NCBI GenBank assembly: GCA_913020045.1
Contig: CAJWBE010000020.1
Location: 1 to 64,000 of the forward strand
Length of the DNA: 64,000 nt
Direction of reading: 5' to 3'
Source of the DNA: an uncultured Oleiphilus sp.
GTDB taxonomy: Bacteria > Pseudomonadota > Gammaproteobacteria > Pseudomonadales > Oleiphilaceae
Under the pieces are notes generated by a model, which saw only the letters and a program-made list of their open reading frames with translations, was not told the DNA's origin and searched no databases. Both the position numbers and the translations under genes were made by a program. Shown here piece by piece: positions 18,764-28,060 of the stretch. Positions within the stretch are counted from its first letter, which is position 1. Each line of letters opens with the position of its first letter.

Positions 18764-19543
18764 ATGTTTGCCCGAATAAAAGAAGATGTTCAAAGTGTTT
18801 TTCGTCGCGACCCTGCGGCTCGAAACACGTTTGAGGTATTGACGAACTATCCTGGTTTGCATGCTTTGTTGTTGCATCGTGCAGCTCATAGGCTGTGGCG
18901 TCATCGTTTATTTTGGTTGGGGCGCAGCTTATCCACGTTTAGTCGCTGGTTAACCGGAGTAGAGATTCACCCGGGAGCAAAAATAGGGCGGCGTTTTTTT
19001 ATCGATCATGGGATGGGTGTTGTGATTGGGGAGACGGCAATTATTGGTGACGATGTCACTTTATACCAGGGCGTGACTCTTGGTGGCACGAGCTGGAACA
19101 AAGGCAAGCGCCACCCCACGCTGGGAAATGGAGTCGTAGTCGGTGCAGGTGCCAAGGTTCTTGGTCCGTTTGAGGTCGGCGAGAACGCAAAAGTTGGGTC
19201 GAACGCTGTTGTTACAAAGGCGGTGCCAGCTGAAGCAACCGTCGTAGGCATTCCTGGGCGTATTATTCTGAAGTCTGTTAATGAAGAGCCTTTGAAGGCG
19301 GTGGATGAGGGGCGGCGGAAAAAGATGGAAGAAAATTTTGGTTTCGACGCCTATGGCTTAAGTGAAGAAATGCCCGATCCGGTTGCTCGGTCAATACGAA
19401 GTATTTTGGATCATATGCATGTTGTTGATGAGCGCATGAACTCGATGTGCAAAGCGCTGCAAAGAGTTGACAAAAGTTATACTAAGCCTGACGTGCCATC
19501 GATTGACGAAGACCAAATTGACTGTTTTAAAGAGGCGCCTTAG
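18764..19543 (+). CDS. cysE: Serine O-acetyltransferase
   Basis: 259 residues from the ATG at 18764, which follows a GGAAAGAG site; an in-frame TTG at 18734 is unsupported. CysE makes O-acetylserine from serine and acetyl-CoA, the cysteine precursor. An N-terminal helical region ([20 protein letters not shown]) is followed by left-handed beta-helix hexapeptide repeats with [31 protein letters not shown] near 85-115. The C-terminal ~80 residues form an acidic, charged extension. Its position upstream of iscRS links cysteine supply to cysteine desulfuration. Confidence 0.95.
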   Translation: MFARIKEDVQSVFRRDPAARNTFEVLTNYPGLHALLLHRAAHRLWRHRLFWLGRSLSTFSRWLTGVEIHPGAKIGRRFFIDHGMGVVIGETAIIGDDVTLYQGVTLGGTSWNKGKRHPTLGNGVVVGAGAKVLGPFEVGENAKVGSNAVVTKAVPAEATVVGIPGRIILKSVNEEPLKAVDEGRRKKMEENFGFDAYGLSEEMPDPVARSIRSILDHMHVVDERMNSMCKALQRVDKSYTKPDVPSIDEDQIDCFKEAP

Positions 19544-19566
19544 CCTGCGCTTAGTTGATTAAGGGA

Positions 19567-19599
19567 ATAGTTGATTAAAATACTAGGTTAATAGATAAT
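19567..19599 (+). promoter_or_regulatory. iscR promoter overlapping a type 1 IscR-binding site
   Basis: TTGATT at 19571-19576 and GATAAT at 19594-19599 are spaced by 17 bases. Overlapping them, 19567-19592 matches the E. coli type 1 IscR site (ATASYYGACTRWWWYAGTCRRSTAT) at most positions: ATAGTTGAtT-AAAA-TAcTaGGTTAat. This predicts autorepression by [2Fe-2S]-IscR as in E. coli. The predicted start near 19606 gives a leader of about 23 bases. Confidence 0.65.
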
Positions 19600-19628
19600 T
19601 TTGCCCTATTTATATTTAGGGACGCAAG

Positions 19629-20099
19629 ATGAGACTTACGACGAAAGGGCGTTATGCAGTGACAGCAATGCTGGATCTAGCACTTCATTCTTGCGGTGGC
19701 CCGATTGCTTTAGCGGATATTTCGCGACGCCAGGGAATCTCTCTTTCTTATCTTGAACAGCTATTTTCTAAGCTCAAGCATGCGTCTCTAGTTAAAAGTG
19801 TTCGAGGGCCTGGTGGTGGGTATGAGCTTAATCAATCCGATGACAAGGTTTCCATCGCACTAATAATTGATGCGGTTGATGAGTCGGTCGACACGACGAA
19901 GTGCAAGCAAAAAGGCGATTGTCAGAAAGGTGAGAAATGCCTAACGCATCACCTCTGGTCGGATTTAAGCTCGCAGATACATAACTTTCTCAGTGACATT
20001 AGTTTGCGCGACCTGATGAATAAACACGAAGTGCAAGTAACGGCTGAGCGCCAAGATCAGCGTGCTGATCTTATCCATAGCGAACCCCTTCAAGTATAA
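19629..20099 (+). CDS. iscR: Fe-S cluster assembly transcription factor IscR
   Basis: 156 residues, a Rrf2-family winged helix protein. The N-terminus [19 protein letters not shown] and the GPGGGYEL wing are canonical. The [2Fe-2S] ligands Cys92, Cys98, Cys104 and His107 are present with the same numbering as in E. coli ([16 protein letters not shown]). It should therefore sense Fe-S status. iscS starts six bases after its stop. It retains a type 1 operator although most of the isc operon downstream is missing. Confidence 0.97.
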   Translation: MRLTTKGRYAVTAMLDLALHSCGGPIALADISRRQGISLSYLEQLFSKLKHASLVKSVRGPGGGYELNQSDDKVSIALIIDAVDESVDTTKCKQKGDCQKGEKCLTHHLWSDLSSQIHNFLSDISLRDLMNKHEVQVTAERQDQRADLIHSEPLQV

Positions 20100-20105
20100 G
20101 ATTTT

Positions 20106-21257
20106 ATGTCATCTTTGATTTATCTCGATTATGCGGCGACGACGCCGATGGACCCTGCCGTTGCTGATGTGCTCACATCATTTCTAACCATTGATGGTTG
20201 TTTTGCTAACCCAGCTTCGCGCTCGCATATGCTTGGTTGGCAGGCCGAAGCTGCCGTTGAAAAAGCGCGTAAGCAGGTGGCGACGCTGATCGGAGCTGAT
20301 ACGCGAGAAATTGTTTGGACAAGCGGTGCCACAGAGGCTAACAATCTTGCGATCAAAGGATACCTAGAGCAATTTAAGGGGCTCGGTGGGCATATCATTA
20401 CCTCTGCTACAGAGCATAAGGCGGTGTTGGACTGTTTTGAGTATATGGAGCAGCTCGGGTTTGACGTCACGTATATTGTTCCTGACGTTAGCGGAAGGAT
20501 TACCTCTGAACTAGTTGCGCCACTTATCCGTAAAGACACTCGTTTGCTAAGTTTTATGCATGTTAATAACGAAACGGGCGTGATAAACGATATTGAGGGC
20601 ATAGCCAATTTAGCGTCAGGTAGCGATATTGTATTTCACGTTGATGCTGCGCAGAGCGTTGGGAAGCTTGAGATAGATTTGCAAAACACGCCGGTCGATT
20701 TAATGTCGATGTGCGCGCACAAGATATACGGCCCAAAAGGTGTAGGGGCTTTGTATGTGAGACGCCGGGAGGGATTATCTATCGCGCCGCTCATTCATGG
20801 CGGTGGGCATGAGAGAGGGATGCGCTCAGGGACACTGGCCACGCATCAAATTGCAGCAATGGGTGAAAGCTTTGCCGTTGCTGGAGCGCTGATGACAAGC
20901 GAACAGGATGCGGTACAAACGCTTCGCTCTTGCTTTTTGAACGATCTGTCAGGCACGTCGGCTATTACCTTAAATGGCGATCAGGAGTTTTGCGTACCTG
21001 GGATTGTTAACTTTAGCGTTTCGGGTATTGATGGGCCGGTGCTGTTGACCGCGCTCCCGCAGTTGGCGATAAGTTCGGGGTCTGCTTGTACGTCGGCGTC
21101 GCTTTCGCCTTCGCACGTATTGACGGCGATGGGGGTGTCGAGTGAGTTAGCCTTGGCTTCGCTGCGGGTTTCTTTCGGTCGGTTTTCGACAGCTTCCGAA
21201 TTGGTTGAAGCTGCGCGCGTCATTAACGCTGTCGTCGCGAGGGCCTGCGAGGGATAG
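20106..21257 (+). CDS. iscS: Cysteine desulfurase, IscS-type, without C-terminal tail
   Basis: 383 residues. PLP-dependent enzyme that removes sulfur from cysteine as a persulfide. The PLP lysine is Lys206 (CAHKIYGPKGVGALY) and the persulfide cysteine is Cys328 in SSGSACTSASLSPSHVL, both at E. coli IscS positions. After FGRFST the protein has only about 21 more residues, against about 42 in E. coli IscS, so the terminal segment ending ...SIEWAHH is absent. That tail has been implicated in docking the scaffold IscU, and no iscU follows. It may serve tRNA thiolation or another scaffold. iscR is six bases upstream; ndk follows after a 124-base gap. Confidence 0.92.
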   Translation: MSSLIYLDYAATTPMDPAVADVLTSFLTIDGCFANPASRSHMLGWQAEAAVEKARKQVATLIGADTREIVWTSGATEANNLAIKGYLEQFKGLGGHIITSATEHKAVLDCFEYMEQLGFDVTYIVPDVSGRITSELVAPLIRKDTRLLSFMHVNNETGVINDIEGIANLASGSDIVFHVDAAQSVGKLEIDLQNTPVDLMSMCAHKIYGPKGVGALYVRRREGLSIAPLIHGGGHERGMRSGTLATHQIAAMGESFAVAGALMTSEQDAVQTLRSCFLNDLSGTSAITLNGDQEFCVPGIVNFSVSGIDGPVLLTALPQLAISSGSACTSASLSPSHVLTAMGVSSELALASLRVSFGRFSTASELVEAARVINAVVARACEG

Positions 21258-21316
21258 TCGCGAGTTAACATTCGTTAATTGCTCTTATTAGCGTGTCTTT
21301 TCTTGGTAGAGCTGCG

Positions 21317-21322
21317 TATAAT
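21317..21322 (+). promoter_or_regulatory. -10 element for ndk
   Basis: A consensus TATAAT lies 60 bases before the ndk ATG, in the gap left between iscS and ndk. The -35 region is weak. It suggests that ndk has its own promoter here. Confidence 0.4.
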
Positions 21323-21381
21323 TTGCCACAAAATTTTTACCTACTTTGTTTGTCCTTTTAACCTTAAGCTGGAGATATTTC

Positions 21382-21810
21382 ATGGCTGTAGAGAAAACCC
21401 TTTCGATCATCAAACCTGATGCCGTTGCAAAAAACGTAATCGGTAAAATTTATAGTCGTTTCGAAACAAATGGTCTTCAAATTGTTGCGTCTAAAATGCA
21501 ACAGTTGTCACAAGAAAAAGCAGAAGGTTTTTACGCAGAGCACAAAGAGCGCCCTTTCTTTGGTGACTTAGTGGCATTCATGACATCTGGACCAGTCGTT
21601 GTTCAGGTTCTAGAAGGCGAAGGTGCTATTGCAAAAAATCGCGACTTGATGGGTGCTACTAACCCTAAAGAAGCTGACGAAGGCACTATTCGTGCAGATT
21701 TCGCAGACTCTATTGATGCGAACGCAGTACATGGTTCAGATTCAGCTGAGTCAGCGGCGCGTGAGATTGCGTATTTTTTTAACGCAGAAGAAGTTTGCTC
21801 ACGAAGCTAG
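21382..21810 (+). CDS. ndk: Nucleoside diphosphate kinase
   Basis: 142 residues from the ATG at 21382, which follows a CTGGAGAT ribosome-binding site; upstream in-frame TTG/ATG codons lack support. Ndk equilibrates NTP pools by a phosphohistidine intermediate. The signature N-AVHGSDS contains the catalytic His near residue 117, and the N-terminus [15 protein letters not shown] is canonical. In related genomes ndk follows the complete isc-hsc-fdx operon; here it directly follows iscS. Confidence 0.98.
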   Translation: MAVEKTLSIIKPDAVAKNVIGKIYSRFETNGLQIVASKMQQLSQEKAEGFYAEHKERPFFGDLVAFMTSGPVVVQVLEGEGAIAKNRDLMGATNPKEADEGTIRADFADSIDANAVHGSDSAESAAREIAYFFNAEEVCSRS

Positions 21811-21832
21811 TCTTTGTTAATTAAGACAAGGT

Positions 21833-21866
21833 AAAGCAGGACTCCAGAAGGGCTCCTGCTTTTCTT
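21833..21866 (+). terminator. Intrinsic terminator after ndk
   Basis: AGCAGGA (21835-21841) pairs with TCCTGCT (21854-21860), followed by TTTCTT. It lies 24 bases after the ndk stop and before rlmN. Confidence 0.7.
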
Positions 21867-21899
21867 CGTATTATAGCTGTCACAAATTGGTCAAAACGT

Positions 21900-23024
21900 A
21901 TGTCAGAATCAACCGCTAATCCGCTGAATAAAATCAACTTGCTGGGCATGCCCCGACAAAAGATGATTGATTTTTTTGCTGATCTTGGAGAGAAGCCTTT
22001 TAGGGCTAAACAGGTGATGCAATGGATTCATCAGTATGGCGTCATGGATTTTGACGAAATGAGTAATATCAGTAAAGTGCTACGCGAAAAGTTGAAGGAA
22101 ATCGCTATCGTGCAGGCGCCTGAAATTACGTATCAGGCGATTTCAAAAGATGGTACGCGTAAGTGGTTGATGAAGATGCCGGGTGGCAGTAGCATCGAGA
22201 CGGTGTTGATCCCAGAGGGTAACCGGGGCACGTTGTGTATTTCTTCGCAAATTGGTTGTGCACTTGATTGCAGTTTTTGCTCTACCGGTAAACAGGGATT
22301 TAACCGAAACCTCAGTGCAGAAGAGATAGTAGGTCAGATATGGAATGCTATTGCTTCGTTTGAGGACCTGGACCGTACCAAAGATCGTCCCGTTACCAAT
22401 GTTGTTATGATGGGAATGGGCGAACCCTTACTTAACTTTGATAATGTGATGGATTCCATCGACCTGATGATGGACGATTTTGCCTATAGTATTTCAAAGC
22501 GCAGAGTCACGATTAGCACTGCAGGCGTTGTTCCGGCTATTGATAAAATGAATGGGCTTACTGATGCATCGTTGGCGATTTCTTTGCACGCTCCTAACGA
22601 TGAATTGCGTAACCAACTAGTGCCGGTTAACAAAAAATATCCGATTGCTATGCTACTTGATTCGGCGAAAAACTATCTAAGTAACTTGTCGGACAAACGC
22701 AAGGCAACGATCGAGTACACATTACTTGCGGGTGTCAATGACCGAAAGGTTCATGCAGACCAATTGATTGAACTGTTAAAAGATTTTCCGTGCAAAATTA
22801 ATTTGATTCCCTTTAACCCTTTTCCGGGTAGTGGTTATAAAAAGCCGAGCAATACAGAAGTTCGTTGTTTTCAGGATTGGTTAACGAAAGCTGGATACAT
22901 TACCACCGTGAGGACTACGCGTGGTGACGACATAGATGCGGCGTGTGGCCAGTTAGTTGGCTTGGTCGAGGACAAAACTCGGCGCAGTGAGCGCTATATT
23001 AATTTGCAACAACTCAACGGGTAG
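21900..23024 (+). CDS. rlmN: Dual-specificity 23S rRNA/tRNA adenine-C2 methyltransferase RlmN
   Basis: 374 residues and a radical-SAM enzyme that methylates C2 of 23S rRNA A2503 and of tRNA A37. The [4Fe-4S] motif C-x3-C-x2-C (CALDCSFC) is near residue 120. The methyl-carrying cysteine lies in [11 protein letters not shown] near residue 350, and a second cysteine occurs near 115 ([10 protein letters not shown]). Length is normal. pilF starts 10 bases downstream. Confidence 0.97.
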   Translation: MSESTANPLNKINLLGMPRQKMIDFFADLGEKPFRAKQVMQWIHQYGVMDFDEMSNISKVLREKLKEIAIVQAPEITYQAISKDGTRKWLMKMPGGSSIETVLIPEGNRGTLCISSQIGCALDCSFCSTGKQGFNRNLSAEEIVGQIWNAIASFEDLDRTKDRPVTNVVMMGMGEPLLNFDNVMDSIDLMMDDFAYSISKRRVTISTAGVVPAIDKMNGLTDASLAISLHAPNDELRNQLVPVNKKYPIAMLLDSAKNYLSNLSDKRKATIEYTLLAGVNDRKVHADQLIELLKDFPCKINLIPFNPFPGSGYKKPSNTEVRCFQDWLTKAGYITTVRTTRGDDIDAACGQLVGLVEDKTRRSERYINLQQLNG

Positions 23025-23034
23025 CAATCACTGG

Positions 23035-23817
23035 ATGAATATAAAACTTGGCGCATTATTGGTTTCAATTGCTCTTTTAGTCTCGGGCTGTGTGACTACG
23101 ACTAACAGCTCGTTCACTCGAAAAGCCGATACAGAAGAAGCGGTAAAACGATATGTTCAGCTGGGTCTTGAGTACATCAAGCGAGATGAATATGCGCGAG
23201 CCCGAAAGCATTTGCAGCGGGCGTTAGAGATTGACGAGAATAATGCTGCAGCGACTAGTGCGCTTGGCCTAATTTATCATGAAGACGGCGAGAGCAAACT
23301 TGCCGAAGAGCTGTTTCTGAATGCGCTGGATTATGACGAAACCTATACGCGTGGGCGCACGTATTACGGAGCATTCTTGTTTTCCGAGGGGCGTTATAAA
23401 GAAGCATTATCGCAATTTGAAATTGCTTCGAAAGATACAGGCTATGTGGGGCGTGCGGGCATTTATACAAATGTGGCGCTGTGCAATCTTAAATTGGGCA
23501 ACAGTGTGGCCGCTATTACTGCCTATGAGAAAACACTGAAGCTTGATCGGCTGAATGGGCGAGCGTTGTCTGGAATTACTGAACTCTACATTGAGCGAGA
23601 GTCGTTTGATTCGGCCAACAAGTTCTACAATAGATTAATTCGTCTTATTGCCCAGCAAGGCTTGCGACATTCGCCCCAAAGTTTGTGGCAGGGTATACGC
23701 ATTGCGCATTTCTACGGAAGTGCTGAACAGGTCGCTAGTTTTGGTGCGTTATTAGAGGAACTCTACCCAAATTCTTCGGAATATGGTCAGTATAAATTGT
23801 TGCTGGGAAAGGGCTGA
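23035..23817 (+). CDS. pilF: Type IV pilus biogenesis/stability lipoprotein PilF (PilW)
   Basis: 260 residues from the ATG at 23035, which gives a lipoprotein signal MNIKLGALLVSIALLVSGC with the acylated Cys at 19; in-frame codons further upstream lie inside rlmN. The rest is tetratricopeptide repeats (for example ARKHLQRALEIDENNAAATSALGLIYHEDG). PilF/PilW is the pilotin that delivers the secretin PilQ to the outer membrane. Position between rlmN and rodZ is the conserved one. Confidence 0.92.
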   Translation: MNIKLGALLVSIALLVSGCVTTTNSSFTRKADTEEAVKRYVQLGLEYIKRDEYARARKHLQRALEIDENNAAATSALGLIYHEDGESKLAEELFLNALDYDETYTRGRTYYGAFLFSEGRYKEALSQFEIASKDTGYVGRAGIYTNVALCNLKLGNSVAAITAYEKTLKLDRLNGRALSGITELYIERESFDSANKFYNRLIRLIAQQGLRHSPQSLWQGIRIAHFYGSAEQVASFGALLEELYPNSSEYGQYKLLLGKG

Positions 23818-23821
23818 CTGC

Positions 23822-24928
23822 ATGGCAGATGAAGAAAAGAAGCTAGATGTTTCTGCTCACCCTGGCGCAATACTAAGAGCGGCCCGTGAAGAAGTACCTC
23901 TTTCGATAGAGCAGGTAGCGAGCTCTTTGCATTTACGCAGCACAGTTGTGCTTTCGATGGAGAGAGATCTATACGATGACTTTGACAGTGATGTCTTTTT
24001 GAAAGGTTATTTTCGTTCTTATTGTCGTTTAGTGGGTTTACACGAAGAGCGAATGGTCGGGTTGCTGGATCAGCGTTTGCTTAAGCTAAAAGAAGGTCGT
24101 CAGAAAGAAAAAGAGCTAGCTGAAAAGGCCCGTCTACATAAAACACGCAAAAAACTGTTTCAGCAGGCGGGGTTAGCGATTGGCTTGCTTTGTTTTGGCG
24201 CTGCTTCGGTATTTTATCTTTTAAAGACTGACGTCAAAGAAATTACGCCTTTGGGTGCCAGTCGCGCGGCGCAACCGACCGTTCAGACTGAAGCAGCACT
24301 GAGGCCCGCAGAATCTCTTGACGACAGTCAAATTGAAACACCTGTTGAGGAGATTGAAGAGCAGAGTTTAGCCAACATGCGTGCCGAAGATATCTTTACT
24401 CCAGCGCCTGAAAAACTGACAGAGGGTAGCGAGCGTCAGAATATTAAGCCCGACAATGAACGCTTGATCGAGGGTGATGATGTATCGGTCGAAACGAGCG
24501 TAAACGGCGACTCGTCTGATTCGGTCTCAGACGAGAGTGATCGTTCTTCGGAGCCTTATTCGCTCGAACCTCAGTCGGGAATTGCGGAACTAAAAAGTGA
24601 AAGAGACGCCGAATTACAAGTACGAGAGCCATTATCCGTTTTAACAGACGAGTCTGCGCAAGTCACTGAGCGCACAGCTGATAGCGCGTTGTCAGCGTTA
24701 GTGATAACGTTTGAGGACGACTGTTGGTTTCAGCTGGTAAATGGTGAGCAGCGTACGCCAATAGCGCGACTTCAGCGTGCGGGTGATCGAGTGGTTTATA
24801 ACGGTCCGCGGCCGTATCGAGTCGTGCTTGGCAACGCCAGGGTTGCGAAGGTGTCTTACTTAGGTAGTCAATATGACCTGTCGAGTGTGACGCGTCGAAA
24901 TGGGCGAGCTGAATTTGTACTGGATTGA
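23822..24928 (+). CDS. rodZ: Cytoskeleton protein RodZ
   Basis: 368 residues from the ATG at 23822 (MADEEKK); upstream in-frame starts overlap pilF. An N-terminal Xre-like HTH_25 domain (PGAILRAAREEVPLSIEQVASSLHL near residues 14-40) binds MreB. A TM helix is near residues 115-137, then a long acidic, low-complexity periplasmic linker rich in Glu and Ser (about 150-280), and a C-terminal DUF4115 beta domain (CWFQLVNGEQ...). It coordinates cell shape. The gene order pilF-rodZ-ispG is typical. Confidence 0.93.
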   Translation: MADEEKKLDVSAHPGAILRAAREEVPLSIEQVASSLHLRSTVVLSMERDLYDDFDSDVFLKGYFRSYCRLVGLHEERMVGLLDQRLLKLKEGRQKEKELAEKARLHKTRKKLFQQAGLAIGLLCFGAASVFYLLKTDVKEITPLGASRAAQPTVQTEAALRPAESLDDSQIETPVEEIEEQSLANMRAEDIFTPAPEKLTEGSERQNIKPDNERLIEGDDVSVETSVNGDSSDSVSDESDRSSEPYSLEPQSGIAELKSERDAELQVREPLSVLTDESAQVTERTADSALSALVITFEDDCWFQLVNGEQRTPIARLQRAGDRVVYNGPRPYRVVLGNARVAKVSYLGSQYDLSSVTRRNGRAEFVLD

Positions 24929-24946
24929 GAGAGAAATAGGCATCAT

Positions 24947-26059
24947 ATGAAATTTGAATCACCCATTAAGCGACGAGTATCGAAACAGATAATGGTCGGC
25001 GATGTGGCTGTTGGCGGTGACGCCCCGATTGCAGTGCAGAGTATGACCAATACGGAAACGTGTGATGTCAACGCAACGGTTGCGCAGATTAAATCCTTAG
25101 AAGACGCGGGTGCCGATATCGTTAGAGTGTCTGTTCCTAGCATGGATGCGGCGGAAGCGTTTAAAGAAATAAAGAAACAGTCTGAAATTCCTTTGGTCGC
25201 AGATATTCATTTTGATCATAAAATTGCCTTAAAAGTCGCGAGCTATGGTGTTGACTGCTTGCGCATCAATCCAGGAAACATCGGAAAAGAAGAACGTATT
25301 CGTGCCGTGATTGATTGTGCCAAAGACAATGGCATACCGATTCGAATCGGTGTGAATGCGGGTTCTCTCGAAAAAGACCTGCAAAAAAAGTATGGCGAGC
25401 CAACGCCTGATGCCCTCGTTGAATCGGCGCTGCGGCATGTGGATATCTTAGATAGACATAATTTTGACAACTTTAAAGTCAGTCTGAAGGCCTCTGATGT
25501 ATTCATGACCGTCGCAGCCTATCGCGGGATCGCATCACAAATTGAGCAGCCCTTGCACTTGGGGATTACGGAGGCGGGCGGTTTTCGAGCCGGTGCGGTA
25601 AAGTCGGCGGTCGGTTTGGGTATGTTATTGATGGATGGGATTGGCGATACAATTCGTGTGTCGCTTGCGGCAGACCCAGTTGAAGAGATCAAGGTCGGTT
25701 ATGACATTCTCAAAAGTTTGAAGCTGCGCTCCAAAGGCATCAACTTCATTGCTTGCCCGAGTTGTTCGCGTCAGAATTTCGATGTGATTACCACCGTCAA
25801 TGAGCTAGAAACGCGTCTAGAAGATATCGCGATTCCGTTGGATGTGGCGATTATAGGTTGCATTGTTAACGGGCCCGGCGAAGCGAAGGAAGTGGACGTA
25901 GGACTTACTGGCGGTAGTCCGAATAACTTGGTTTATGTAAATGGTACGCCAGATCATAAGCTAGATAATGCTTCGTTAGTCGACCAGTTAGAAGCGACGA
26001 TTCGCGAAAAAGCAGCAAAAAAGCAAGAAGAACTCGAGTCTTTGATCGTTAAAGCTTAG
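24947..26059 (+). CDS. ispG: 4-hydroxy-3-methylbut-2-en-1-yl diphosphate synthase
   Basis: 370 residues. IspG (GcpE) carries out the penultimate MEP-pathway step, reducing MEcPP with a [4Fe-4S] cluster. Cluster ligands appear in [12 protein letters not shown] near residue 270 and [11 protein letters not shown] near 305, which also holds the conserved Glu. The N-terminus [29 protein letters not shown] is canonical. It depends on Fe-S assembly, which matters given the truncated isc locus upstream. Confidence 0.98.
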   Translation: MKFESPIKRRVSKQIMVGDVAVGGDAPIAVQSMTNTETCDVNATVAQIKSLEDAGADIVRVSVPSMDAAEAFKEIKKQSEIPLVADIHFDHKIALKVASYGVDCLRINPGNIGKEERIRAVIDCAKDNGIPIRIGVNAGSLEKDLQKKYGEPTPDALVESALRHVDILDRHNFDNFKVSLKASDVFMTVAAYRGIASQIEQPLHLGITEAGGFRAGAVKSAVGLGMLLMDGIGDTIRVSLAADPVEEIKVGYDILKSLKLRSKGINFIACPSCSRQNFDVITTVNELETRLEDIAIPLDVAIIGCIVNGPGEAKEVDVGLTGGSPNNLVYVNGTPDHKLDNASLVDQLEATIREKAAKKQEELESLIVKA

Positions 26060-26101
26060 TTCTTACTATTTGATGATTAAAATATTTGTTTAGGGAAAGA
26101 A

Positions 26102-27376
26102 GTGGCAAAAATACAAGCAATCAGAGGGATGAATGATCTGTTACCTGCAGATTCTCCTGTTTGGCAATACTTTGAAGGTGTCGTGAAAGGGTTGTTGCAT
26201 TCCTACGGCTATCAGGAAATTCGTATGCCGATTGTCGAGCAAACAGAGCTATTCTGTCGCTCGATCGGTGAAGTCACTGATATCGTCGAGAAAGAGATGT
26301 ATACCTTTAATGACCGTAACGGTGACAGCTTAACGCTGCGCCCAGAAGGTACCGCGAGTTGTGTCCGTGCTGCCGATCAACACGGTTTGCTATTCAATCA
26401 AACACAGCGGTTATGGTATGCCGGGCCAATGTTTCGGCACGAGCGGCCGCAAAAAGGCCGGTATCGTCAGTTTCAACAAATAGGTGCCGAGTGTTTTGGC
26501 ATTGCGACGCCCGATGTCGATGCAGAGTTAGTCATTCTGACTGCTCAGTTGTGGGAAAAGTTAGGCATATCTGAGAATGTGACGCTGCAAATTAACTCTT
26601 TGGGCTCGCCCGAAGAGCGAGCGGCCTTCAAAAAAGAGCTATGCATCTATCTAGAGCAGCACTTTGATTTGTTAGATGAGGACAGCCAGCGCCGGTTGGC
26701 AACGAACCCATTACGAATATTGGATACGAAGAGCGCGTCGACACAGTCGGTTTTGAAGGGTGCGCCTAAGCTGAGTGAATTTCTTGGGGAAGACTCGAAT
26801 TCGCATTTTAGCTCATTACTTCGCTTGCTGGATTTAGCGGGAGTGAAATACGAAATTAATGCGAATTTGGTGCGTGGTCTGGATTACTATTCGAAAACTG
26901 TTTTCGAGTGGGTGACTGATGCATTGGGTGCACAGGGTACTGTTTGCGCAGGCGGTCGCTACGACGGACTTGTTGAACAGCTTGGTGGTAAACCAACGCC
27001 GGGCATTGGTTTCGCCATGGGCGTGGAGCGGCTGGTTCTTTTGTTGGAAGAGCTGAACGTTGTGCCCTCAGATGTGCGCTCGAATGTCGATGTATTTGTT
27101 GTCGCTAGTGGCGAAGGCACTTCAGAAAAAGCATTTGAAACCGCGAGAGTGGTTCGAGAGCAGTGTAAGTTAAGAGTGTTACAAAACCTTGGCGGTGGAA
27201 GTTTTAAAAGCCAAATGAAAAAAGCTGATCGCTCCGGCGCCAGCGTGGCACTAATTCTCGGTGAGCAAGAGTTAGAACGCGGTCAGGTGGTTATAAAGTA
27301 TTTGAAATTGGAAAAAGACCAACAAACGGTTGAGGCAACAGATCTCAGCCAAGTATTAACAGAATTTTTCGCTTAA
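26102..27376 (+). CDS. hisS: Histidyl-tRNA synthetase
   Basis: 424 residues and a class II aminoacyl-tRNA synthetase. Motif 1 region is [15 protein letters not shown], motif 2 [21 protein letters not shown] near residue 110, the HisA motif [14 protein letters not shown] near 257, and motif 3 [16 protein letters not shown] near 305. The C-terminal anticodon-binding domain is complete. It starts with GTG after AGGGAAAGAA. Confidence 0.98.
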   Translation: MAKIQAIRGMNDLLPADSPVWQYFEGVVKGLLHSYGYQEIRMPIVEQTELFCRSIGEVTDIVEKEMYTFNDRNGDSLTLRPEGTASCVRAADQHGLLFNQTQRLWYAGPMFRHERPQKGRYRQFQQIGAECFGIATPDVDAELVILTAQLWEKLGISENVTLQINSLGSPEERAAFKKELCIYLEQHFDLLDEDSQRRLATNPLRILDTKSASTQSVLKGAPKLSEFLGEDSNSHFSSLLRLLDLAGVKYEINANLVRGLDYYSKTVFEWVTDALGAQGTVCAGGRYDGLVEQLGGKPTPGIGFAMGVERLVLLLEELNVVPSDVRSNVDVFVVASGEGTSEKAFETARVVREQCKLRVLQNLGGGSFKSQMKKADRSGASVALILGEQELERGQVVIKYLKLEKDQQTVEATDLSQVLTEFFA

Positions 27377-27394
27377 TCGGGGTAGGAGTTAATT

Positions 27395-28051
27395 GTGGCA
27401 GAGCTAAGAACAGAAGAAGAACAAATCGCAGCGATCAAAAATTGGTGGAGTGAGAATGGAACGGGCGTATTGTCTGCCATTGCCGCGGCGTTATTGATTA
27501 TTTTTGGCTGGAAGTTTTATCAAAGCTCAGTAATCGAAAGCAAAACTGAAGCGTCAGCGTTATATGAGCAGCTTTTGTCTGCGAATGCCTCATCAGGGCC
27601 CAACCCTATTGCGACAACTGGTATCGATTTTTTCGCTAGTCAGTTAAAAGAGCGTTTTGGAGATACCGAGTACGGTGTTTATGCCGCTTTGTTTATGGCT
27701 AAGGATGCAATAGAAAAAGGAGAGCTCGACGCGGCAATTGCGGAGTTAGAGTGGGTTAAACAGCAGACGACTGATGGTCGCCTTATCGATGTCACGAATA
27801 GCCGTTTAGCACGAGTATTAGCTGACCAAGGAAAAGCCGACGAAGCACTAGGTTTGTTAGTAGCAAACGAGCAAGAGTTTGAGAGTCAATTCCTAGAAAT
27901 CAAGGGTGACATACTCCTTCGTCAAGGTCAGGAAGCAGAAGCAATCGATGCTTACAATGCGGCTTATAATTTGGTGAAAGAAAGCCCTCAACAGCAACCG
28001 CTTCTACTTGTGAAATTGGCAAGTCTCGGCGTTTCTCACGATAGTCACTAG
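27395..28051 (+). CDS. yfgM: YfgM-family TPR membrane protein
   Basis: 218 residues. A cytosolic N-terminal segment (RTEEEQIAAIKNWWSENG) typical of the YfgM/TPR_21 family precedes one TM helix (about residues 24-42) and a periplasmic TPR region. In E. coli YfgM is an ancillary Sec translocon subunit associated with PpiD. The start is GTG. It sits between hisS and bamB as in E. coli. Confidence 0.9.
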   Translation: MAELRTEEEQIAAIKNWWSENGTGVLSAIAAALLIIFGWKFYQSSVIESKTEASALYEQLLSANASSGPNPIATTGIDFFASQLKERFGDTEYGVYAALFMAKDAIEKGELDAAIAELEWVKQQTTDGRLIDVTNSRLARVLADQGKADEALGLLVANEQEFESQFLEIKGDILLRQGQEAEAIDAYNAAYNLVKESPQQQPLLLVKLASLGVSHDSH

Positions 28052-28060
28052 GGAATCTCT

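Noticed and set aside
21314-21329. Minus-strand TGGCAAATTATACGC with ten-base GG/GC spacing
   Set aside because: The -12 box is poor, it points into the 3' end of iscS, and it coincides with the plus-strand TATAAT of ndk.
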